Origin: JAPYTU01 sp036166735
GTDB lineage: Bacteria; Bacteroidota; Bacteroidia; Cytophagales; MED-G16
Assembly (NCBI GenBank): GCA_036166735.1
Contig: JAYZHG010000108.1
Location: forward strand, 1 to 16,094
Direction: 5' to 3'
Length of the DNA stretch: 16,094 nucleotides
Each line of letters opens with the position of its first letter. Position 1 is the stretch's first letter. The position numbers and the translations under genes are program-made. The notes under the pieces are model-generated. The model saw nothing but the letters and a program-made list of their open reading frames with translations, had not been told where the DNA came from and searched no databases. Below are positions 1 to 5,240 of this stretch, in pieces.

Positions 1-877
1 CAGACAATGTTTGACTTACAGTCATTGTTAGTCCATCAGAAGATTGTGATGCGCTTGTTCCAGTAGCTTCCCAAAGTCCTTCCATATCTGTTTGATAACT
101 ACTATTTAAATTTCCTAAAGGCACATAGTTTGCTCCCCAAGTAGCTCCAGAAATTGTTCCATCATTAGAATTAGAACTGTTATCTACAAGTGTAGTCCCA
201 GTTGCTGTACTCATTTTATAATATGCTTGTAAATTACTTTCATCACCATTAAGTTGGTTGAACATATTTGCTTTAATTTCATCTATACTTCTAGCAGAAT
301 TCCATACTCTTATTTCATCAAGATTTCCATCATAATATTGTGTGCTGTTCAATGGATCATAAGCACCAGCTCCGATATTTATAGTATAATTTGCTGTTCC
401 ATAATGATCTCCTGAGGGAGCAGATCCTCCATCTGCTTTAAGTACTCCATTAACATAAATTTTTAAATTATTATTATTAAGTGTACCATCTCCAACACCT
501 ACTATATGATGCCATGTGCTATAGGGTAAAGTAGAAGTATTGAAAGTCCAGTTTACTTGACTTCCTTTAGCTGTCCAGAAATGTATTCTATTTGCAGGGT
601 TAAATCCAAATTCAATAATGTCATTATGCCCAATTATTCCTTCTCTGCTACCACTAGTTTCTGGATATACCCATGCTTCAAAAGTAAAAGCACTCCAGTT
701 GTTCATACTGAGATTTGTAGTTACTTTATCGTTAGAACCATCAAATATTAAGCTTGAGCTTGTAGAAAAAGCAGTTGATTTTTTATCATAAACGCCTTGA
801 AAAGGAGGAATTAATTGACCAAAAAGAAGATTTGTAGAGAGTATAAAGAAGAAAAATATTTTTATATTAACTGGCAC
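1..877 (-). CDS. Secreted LamG/concanavalin-like domain protein, N-terminal part (runs off the left edge)
   Basis: Reading leftward from a GTG at 875-877, the frame stays open for 292 codons to the window edge, so the C-terminus is missing. Residues 1-20 form a signal peptide: a short polar start, a hydrophobic stretch (KIFFFFILSTNLLFG) and probable cleavage near FG-Q. Residues about 40-205 look like a LamG-type jelly-roll (Laminin_G_3): a SLIFDGSNDKV start, FTFEAWVYP, WHHIVGVGDG, LKIYVNGVL, a DEIRVWN strand near the end, then a LQAYYKM segment. Such domains bind carbohydrate or protein on secreted or surface proteins, and in Bacteroidota often precede a type IX secretion signal, which cannot be checked here. 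The GTG is chosen because an in-frame stop lies five codons upstream and no ATG precedes the signal peptide. The start overlaps the end of pheS by 11 bases, suggesting co-transcription. The exact ligand is unknown. Confidence 0.85.
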   Translation of the reverse strand, partial: MPVNIKIFFFFILSTNLLFGQLIPPFQGVYDKKSTAFSTSSSLIFDGSNDKVTTNLSMNNWSAFTFEAWVYPETSGSREGIIGHNDIIEFGFNPANRIHFWTAKGSQVNWTFNTSTLPYSTWHHIVGVGDGTLNNNNLKIYVNGVLKADGGSAPSGDHYGTANYTINIGAGAYDPLNSTQYYDGNLDEIRVWNSARSIDEIKANMFNQLNGDESNLQAYYKMSTATGTTLVDNSSNSNDGTISGATWGANYVPLGNLNSSYQTDMEGLWEATGTSASQSSDGLTMTVSQTLS

Positions 878-1853
878 CTTTAAATTGATTTAAAAATCTT
901 TTATCATTTTCAGAAAATAATCTTAAATCATCAATTCCATATTTGATCATTGCTATCCTTTCGATACCCATACCAAAAGCAAATCCTGAATATTTTTCAG
1001 AATCAATATTGCAGTTTTTAAGTACATTAGGATCAACAAGACCAGCACCTAAAATTTCAAGCCATCCATTTTTCCAAGAAATATCCATTTCAGCACTGGG
1101 TTCGGTAAATGGAAAATAAGAAGGTCTAAATCTAACTTTTGTTTCTTTTCCAAACATTTCTTTGGCAAAATAGTATAGAGTTTCTTTAAGATTTTTGAAG
1201 CTAACGTCTTTGTTGACATATAATCCTTCTACTTGATGGAAAAAACAATGTGATTTTGCAGAAACGGTTTCATTTCTATAGACTCTGCCAGGAATAACTA
1301 CTCTTATTGGAGGTTTTTGTTTTTCCATAAGCCTTATCTGTACATTAGATGTGTGAGTACGTAAAACTTTGTCTGGATTTTTGGAAATGAAAAATGTGTC
1401 TTGCATTTCTCTAGCAGGATGATTTTTAGGAAAATTGAGAGCAGTGAAGTTATACCAGTCATCTTCTATTTCTGGTCCACTTTCAATAGTGAATCCAATG
1501 TCTCTAAAAATTTTTATGATTTTATTCCTTATAATTCTTAAGGGGTGTAAAGAACCAACTGTATCATTTTGAGGTGGAAGAAAAGGGTCAATATCATCGT
1601 TAGATAAATTTTTATTTGTATCCTTTTTAATTGATAGTTGAATCAATTTGTTTTTAGCAATAGTTTTTAATTCGTTAAGGGGTTTTCCTATAGCTTTTTT
1701 TTCATGGGAGTCCATGTTTTTGAATTGTAAAAAAAGATCATTTACTATACTTTTTTTACTGACGTATTTAATTCTAAAAATTTCTATTTCTTCAGATGAA
1801 GACCCAGAATAATTTTCAATTTCAGCTTTTATATTATTGATTTCTTTTATCAT
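867..1853 (-). CDS. pheS: Phenylalanine--tRNA ligase alpha subunit
   Basis: Class II aminoacyl-tRNA synthetase alpha chain, which with PheT forms the cytoplasmic (alpha-beta)2 enzyme charging tRNA-Phe. About 328 residues, near the usual 330-350. The first ~85 residues are Lys/Glu-rich and helical, matching the N-terminal tRNA-binding coiled coil. The catalytic core follows: HPLRIIRNKI and the ESGPEIEDDWYNF segment, HPAREMQDTF, RTHTSNVQIR, motif 2 as GRVYRNE with FHQVEGL, then FTEPSAEMD and motif 3 as GFAFGMGIERIAM. The frame can be extended to a TTG at 1862, but I prefer the ATG at 1853. That TTG lies inside a good promoter element (TATCTTTG, 1860-1867) with its G six bases from the ATG, implying a leaderless or nearly leaderless mRNA. 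pheT is not in the window. The stop overlaps the downstream LamG gene. Confidence 0.96.
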   Translation of the reverse strand: MIKEINNIKAEIENYSGSSSEEIEIFRIKYVSKKSIVNDLFLQFKNMDSHEKKAIGKPLNELKTIAKNKLIQLSIKKDTNKNLSNDDIDPFLPPQNDTVGSLHPLRIIRNKIIKIFRDIGFTIESGPEIEDDWYNFTALNFPKNHPAREMQDTFFISKNPDKVLRTHTSNVQIRLMEKQKPPIRVVIPGRVYRNETVSAKSHCFFHQVEGLYVNKDVSFKNLKETLYYFAKEMFGKETKVRFRPSYFPFTEPSAEMDISWKNGWLEILGAGLVDPNVLKNCNIDSEKYSGFAFGMGIERIAMIKYGIDDLRLFSENDKRFLNQFKGAS

Positions 1854-1859
1854 CTTTTT

Positions 1860-1891
1860 CAAAGATAAAAGAGTAGGTCCTTTATTTCAAA
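1860..1891 (-). promoter_or_regulatory. Bacteroidota-type promoter for pheS
   Basis: On the minus strand a TTTG (plus-strand CAAA at 1888-1891) is followed after 20 bases by TATCTTTG (1860-1867). This fits the Bacteroidota pattern of TTTG near -33 and TAnnTTTG near -7. The predicted transcription start falls within a few bases of the ATG at 1853, so little or no 5' leader is expected. It lies in the 68-base gap between cysQ and pheS, giving pheS (and the LamG gene behind it) a promoter independent of cysCQ. Assigned by eye; no transcription data. Confidence 0.6.
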
Positions 1892-1921
1892 TGAACAATT
1901 AGAAATCTCATTATTAATAAA

Positions 1922-2692
1922 TCATGGTTTTATAAGAAAATATGGATTTAATAGATTCTTTTTATTGTAAGAAAGCTCCTTTTTATCTTCAAGATTTGTT
2001 ACTACTATGTCTAATGCTTTAAGAATAGAATGTGCCGCCGCCGTATCCCATTCCATTGTTGGTCCAAATCTTGGATAAATATCAGCTTTGTTATCAGCAA
2101 TGTATAAAAATTTAAGTGAGCTTCCACAAGAAATAAGCTGAGGAGTATTTAATTTTTTAATGTATTGAGTTGTGTTTTCATTTAAATGTGATCTAGAAAC
2201 AATTACTCTTAAATTTTTTTTTACTTGATCAATCTTTTTTCTTTTATTTAGTTGTTTTTTTTCTTTTCCAATTATTTTTTTAAAAACATTTTTATTTGAA
2301 TCATTCCAATATAGAATTTTTTTTACTGGACAATAAACAATGCCTATAAATGGAGAATTGTTTTTAATTAAAGCAATATTGACAGTGAATTCGCCATTTT
2401 TTTTAATAAATTCTTTAGTTCCGTCAAGGGGATCAATTAACCAATACTCTTTCCATTTTTTTCTTATTTGATAATCTATACTTTCACTTTCTTCACTGAT
2501 GATATGAGTTTCTGTTTTTTTAAGCATACTTACAATTGTATCATGGGATTTTTTATCAGCTAATGTTAGGGGAGAATTATCAGTTTTTGATTCAAAATCA
2601 ATATATTCAGAAGAATTATATACTTTCATAATTTTTTCGCCAGCGACAACAGCAGCATCAAGAGCTGTGTTTATAAAATCATCATAAGACAT
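1922..2692 (-). CDS. cysQ: 3'(2'),5'-bisphosphate nucleotidase (PAP phosphatase)
   Basis: Mg2+-dependent, lithium-sensitive-type phosphatase of the inositol monophosphatase superfamily. It hydrolyses 3'-phosphoadenosine 5'-phosphate (PAP), the by-product left when PAPS is used, to AMP and phosphate. The 256 residues match CysQ length. Metal-site residues are visible: the EES acidic site around 67-69, the DPLDGT motif at 87-92, and the C-terminal GPTMEWDTAAAHSIL block around 210-224, which is characteristic of the CysQ branch rather than plain inositol phosphatases. No signal peptide is seen, so it is cytoplasmic. Its ATG shares a base with the cysC stop (TAATG), so the two are probably translationally coupled, which fits the pairing of PAPS production with PAP clearance. 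An inositol-1-phosphatase activity cannot be excluded from sequence alone. Confidence 0.93.
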   Translation of the reverse strand: MSYDDFINTALDAAVVAGEKIMKVYNSSEYIDFESKTDNSPLTLADKKSHDTIVSMLKKTETHIISEESESIDYQIRKKWKEYWLIDPLDGTKEFIKKNGEFTVNIALIKNNSPFIGIVYCPVKKILYWNDSNKNVFKKIIGKEKKQLNKRKKIDQVKKNLRVIVSRSHLNENTTQYIKKLNTPQLISCGSSLKFLYIADNKADIYPRFGPTMEWDTAAAHSILKALDIVVTNLEDKKELSYNKKNLLNPYFLIKP

Positions 2693-3291
2693 TAGCCTCT
2701 AATTTTGTTTTTTATAGCAATAAAGATTTTGTCTACAGATTCGTTAATACTTTCTTTTTCTGTATCAACTATTAGATTAGGATTTTTTGGTATTTCGTAT
2801 GGAGAGTCTATTCCTGTAAAGTTTTTAATTTCACCATTTCGTGCTTTTTTGTATAATCCTTTTACATCTCTTTCTTCGCATTTTGCAACTGAACAATTGA
2901 CGTGTACTAGAAAATAATTATTTTCCAGAACAAGACTTTTTGCAAGCTTTCTTTCTTCATCAAAGGGAGAAATAAATGCTGTTATTACAATTAAACCAGC
3001 ATCAATCATTAGTCTAGACACTTCAGCAATTCTTCTTATATTTTCTTTTCTACCTTCATCAGTAAAATCAAGATCGTTATTTAAACCTACTCTAATATTA
3101 TCACCATCAAGTAGATAGGATAAGCATCCATTTTCGTAGAGCTTTTTTTCAAGTTCATTCGCAATTGTTGATTTTCCAGATCCAGATAATCCAGAAAGCC
3201 ATATAAGCAAGGGGCGTTGTTTTATAAGTTTTTTTCTTAAAGTTGAGTTTACATAATGATTATGTGGAAATAAATTTTTTGAATGTCCCAT
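2692..3291 (-). CDS. cysC: Adenylyl-sulfate (APS) kinase
   Basis: Transfers phosphate from ATP to the 3' position of adenosine 5'-phosphosulfate, giving PAPS, the donor for sulfation or for PAPS reduction. The 199-residue length is normal for stand-alone CysC. The P-loop is GLSGSGKST at 34-42. DGDNIR at 62-67, FTDEGRKENIRR around 76-87, the AFISPF segment at 105-110 (with the family's conserved Ser) and the KGLYKKAR block around 144-151 are all typical. It is first in a leftward operon with cysQ. No ATP sulfurylase (cysD/cysN) or PAPS reductase (cysH) is present here, so whether PAPS feeds assimilation or sulfotransferases cannot be read from this window. Its start lies 42 bases from the divergent ccmB start. 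Confidence 0.96.
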   Translation of the reverse strand: MGHSKNLFPHNHYVNSTLRKKLIKQRPLLIWLSGLSGSGKSTIANELEKKLYENGCLSYLLDGDNIRVGLNNDLDFTDEGRKENIRRIAEVSRLMIDAGLIVITAFISPFDEERKLAKSLVLENNYFLVHVNCSVAKCEERDVKGLYKKARNGEIKNFTGIDSPYEIPKNPNLIVDTEKESINESVDKIFIAIKNKIRG

Positions 3292-3293
3292 AA

Positions 3294-3326
3294 TTGAATT
3301 TCGTTAGTAATTTGTTATTATTTTTG
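3294..3326 (+). promoter_or_regulatory. Bacteroidota-type promoter for the ccm-pur operon
   Basis: TATTTTTG at 3319-3326 matches the TAnnTTTG -7 consensus. A TTG at 3294-3296 lies 22 bases upstream, slightly longer than the usual spacing. The final G is 7 bases from the ccmB ATG at 3334, so the transcript would be leaderless or nearly so, as proposed for pheS. The same TTATTTTTGTA string occurs upstream of mreB. Confidence 0.55.
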
Positions 3327-3328
3327 TA

Positions 3329-3336
3329 CAAATATG
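3329..3336 (-). promoter_or_regulatory. Candidate -7 element for cysC-cysQ, overlapping the ccmB start
   Basis: The minus strand reads CATATTTG here, matching TAnnTTTG except at the first base, and lies 37 bases upstream of the cysC ATG. Its TTTG half is one arm of the palindrome TTTGTACAAA (3323-3332), the other arm being part of the ccmB -7 element. No convincing -33 TTG is seen. It is proposed mainly because the divergent gap is too short for any non-overlapping arrangement. Confidence 0.35.
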
Positions 3337-3996
3337 CTAAAGAAAATTTTCATAATTGTAAACAAAGATTTAAAAATTGATTTAAGTCAAGGACACCTTT
3401 TTTTTTCGGTGGCATTGTATTTAGTATCATCAATTTTTGTGGTATATCTTTCGTTTGGATCTGTTGGAATAAACGATTTAAGTACTTGGGTTTCTTTATT
3501 TTGGGTTCTTATTTTGTTTGGGTCAATAACTTCTATTTCAAAGAGCTTTCTTCATGAATCAAAAAAAAGAGATTATTACTATTATTTTCTTGTATCCCCA
3601 ACAGAATTAATATTCTCTAAGTTGTTATATAATTTTTTTTATTTAATAATATTATGTTTTGTAGCCTTCGGTTTTTATTCTTTACTTATAGGAAGTTTTA
3701 TAGAATCACATTTGTTTTTTTATTTTATTCTTATTGTGGGTTCACTAAGTATTTCTAATTGTTTGACTTTAGTTTCAGCTATTAGTTATCAGGTGAGAAA
3801 TAATTCTACTATAATGAGTGTTCTAAGTTTCCCTATTATTTTACCTATATTATTAATTCTGATAAAGATCACTAAAATTTCTGCTTCAAATTTTTCCTGG
3901 AATCTAGTACAAGATGATATCTATCTTTTAATTTTGTTAAATGTTATAACATTATCATTATCAAAAATATTATTTGGTTATTTATGGAGAAATTAA
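3334..3996 (+). CDS. ccmB: Heme exporter protein CcmB (Ccm system permease subunit)
   Basis: Integral membrane subunit of the CcmAB(C) ABC complex, which in System I uses ATP to release heme-loaded CcmE for heme delivery to apocytochrome c. The 220 residues match CcmB. Six hydrophobic segments lie at about 21-42, 50-68, 98-118, 125-151, 160-178 and 195-215. The cytoplasmic stretch after segment 2 holds the conserved-looking SFLHESKKRDYYYYFLVSP region, equivalent to the family's ExxxG/FE-type ATPase-contact loop. It is first in the run ccmB-C-D-E-F, and ccmC starts 3 bases after its stop. No ATP-binding partner ccmA is in the window, so that subunit must be encoded elsewhere or be absent. The assignment rests on topology plus context; sequence motifs in this family are weak. 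Confidence 0.88.
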   Translation: MLKKIFIIVNKDLKIDLSQGHLFFSVALYLVSSIFVVYLSFGSVGINDLSTWVSLFWVLILFGSITSISKSFLHESKKRDYYYYFLVSPTELIFSKLLYNFFYLIILCFVAFGFYSLLIGSFIESHLFFYFILIVGSLSISNCLTLVSAISYQVRNNSTIMSVLSFPIILPILLILIKITKISASNFSWNLVQDDIYLLILLNVITLSLSKILFGYLWRN

Positions 3997-3999
3997 GAT

Positions 4000-4644
4000 A
4001 TGAAATGGATTAAAATTATATGTATTTTTCTGTTAGCATATGTTACAATTGCAGGTTTCTTATTTGATGTTCCTGCACTTCCTATTTTAAACGAAGCTAT
4101 TCGTATATTATTTTTTCATGTTCCTATGTGGTTTACAATGATTTTTCTTTTGTTTATTTCAGCTATAAACTCTTATTATTATATTTCTAAAGGGAGAATA
4201 AATTATGATATAAAATCAAATGAATATGCAAATGTTGGTGTTTTTTTTGGAATTCTAGGAATAATATCGGGGATGTTATGGGCTAAATTTACTTGGGGAA
4301 CATATTGGACAAATGATCCTAAGCTAAATGGCTCTGCATTAGGGCTTCTTATTTATTTTTCTTATTTTGTTTTAAGAGGATCTGTTAAAGATGAATTGAA
4401 TAAAGCTAAAATTTCTTCAGTCTATAATATTTTTGCTTTTGCGATGCTTATTCCTTTGATATTTATTCTACCTAGAATGACTGATTCTTTACATCCAGGG
4501 AATGGTGGAAATCCTGGATTTAATGTTTATGACATGAATTCACAGTTAAGAATAGTTTTTTATCCTGCGGTTATTGGTTTTATATTGTTGGGTATTTGGA
4601 TTACTAATATTAGAGTTAAAATAAAAATTTTAAATAAACAATAA
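4000..4644 (+). CDS. ccmC: Heme-handling protein CcmC, variant tryptophan-rich motif
   Basis: Six-helix membrane protein that binds heme at the periplasmic face and loads it onto CcmE. It has 214 residues. The periplasmic tryptophan-rich loop is present at 99-111 but altered: WGTYWTNDPKLNG against the classical WGxxWxWDxRLTS, so the third Trp is Asn and Arg is Lys. Candidate axial heme ligands flank it: H40 in FFHVPMW and H155 in DSLHPG, followed by a glycine-rich stretch. The general pattern (His - Trp-rich loop - His) is that of the HCP/CcsA superfamily. It sits between ccmB (3-base gap) and the ccmD-like gene (4-base gap). I recall similar NDPK-type loops in Bacteroidota homologues, but that is memory, not a search result. 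Confidence 0.92.
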   Translation: MKWIKIICIFLLAYVTIAGFLFDVPALPILNEAIRILFFHVPMWFTMIFLLFISAINSYYYISKGRINYDIKSNEYANVGVFFGILGIISGMLWAKFTWGTYWTNDPKLNGSALGLLIYFSYFVLRGSVKDELNKAKISSVYNIFAFAMLIPLIFILPRMTDSLHPGNGGNPGFNVYDMNSQLRIVFYPAVIGFILLGIWITNIRVKIKILNKQ

Positions 4645-4648
4645 AAAT

Positions 4649-4831
4649 ATGATGCATATGATTATTCAAATCATTTTGATAACACAACAAGTTAGTATGG
4701 CAGATACACTGAGGAGTGAAGGAAAAATATATGTGGTAGTAATAATATTTTTGTTGATTCTCTTAGCATTATTTTACTATATGTTTAGAATAGAAAAAAA
4801 AATTGATAAAATAGAACAAAATAAAAAATGA
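4649..4831 (+). CDS. ccmD: CcmD-like small membrane protein
   Basis: A 60-residue protein with one strong membrane helix (KIYVVVIIFLLILLALFYYM, about 27-46) followed by a charged, helical cytoplasmic tail rich in Lys/Glu/Asp. CcmD proteins are exactly such single-helix peptides that help release holo-CcmE from the CcmABC complex. The position between ccmC and ccmE supports this. Its stop overlaps the ccmE start by four bases (ATGA), implying translational coupling. The start is uncertain: two ATGs open the frame at 4649 and 4652, a third is at 4658, and a fourth at 4697 would begin MADTLRSEGKIYVVV, removing a hydrophobic N-terminal stretch that might otherwise act as a signal sequence. Homology to CcmD is inferred from size, topology and place rather than sequence identity. 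Confidence 0.75.
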   Translation: MMHMIIQIILITQQVSMADTLRSEGKIYVVVIIFLLILLALFYYMFRIEKKIDKIEQNKK

Positions 4832-5232
4832 AAACTTCTTATGCTATTTCTGTAGTTTTTATAAGCATAGTTATAATTATAATTATAACAACTTTTGGAG
4901 ATGCAAGTACTTATGTTTCTTTTTCAGAAGCTAGATCAATGTATAATATAGGAAATAGTTCTAAGATTCATGTTGTTGGACAGCTGAATAAAAATGAAAA
5001 TAATGAAATTCAGGGTTTAATAAATGGTAAAAACAAATTAAGTTTTTCTTTTGATATGATAGATGGAAATGGAAAAATAGAAAGTGTTTTTTATGGAGAA
5101 CCGATGCCTCCAGATTTTTTATTATCAGAACAAATTGTGGTTATTGGTTCTTATAATGAAGAAAAGTTTATTGCAAATGAAATTTTATTAAAATGTCCTT
5201 CAAAGTATACAGAAAATAACATTAAATTATAA
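4828..5232 (+). CDS. ccmE: Cytochrome c heme chaperone CcmE, Cys (CxxxY) type
   Basis: Membrane-anchored periplasmic heme chaperone that receives heme from CcmC and passes it to CcmF. It has 134 residues: a hydrophobic anchor at about 6-22, then an OB-fold beta domain (IHVVGQLNK, LSFSFDMIDG, IESVFYGEPMPPDFL, EQIVVIGSY, FIANEILLKC). The PP in the loop before the EQIVVIGSY strand is typical of the family. In classical CcmE the C-terminal heme-binding motif is HxxxY with the His covalently bound to heme. Here the corresponding motif is C123-P-S-K-Y127, so the His is replaced by Cys. This CxxxY form is known from archaeal and Desulfovibrio-type Ccm systems, which lack CcmH. The start overlaps the ccmD-like gene, and ccmF follows after 8 bases. 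Confidence 0.93.
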   Translation: MKTSYAISVVFISIVIIIIITTFGDASTYVSFSEARSMYNIGNSSKIHVVGQLNKNENNEIQGLINGKNKLSFSFDMIDGNGKIESVFYGEPMPPDFLLSEQIVVIGSYNEEKFIANEILLKCPSKYTENNIKL

Positions 5233-5240
5233 TTTTACAG

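Noticed and set aside
557..751. 64-codon plus-strand open frame
   Set aside because: Lies antisense within the LamG gene, whose minus-strand frame gives a convincing domain; the plus-strand product looks like nothing known.
1911..1920. Palindrome TTATTAATAA just after the cysQ stop, as a terminator or operator
   Set aside because: A 10-base all-AT palindrome is expected by chance at this base composition and has no loop or T-tract typical of a terminator.
2705..2917. 70-codon plus-strand open frame opposite cysC
   Set aside because: Antisense shadow of a strongly supported cysC; no start context or homology-like pattern.
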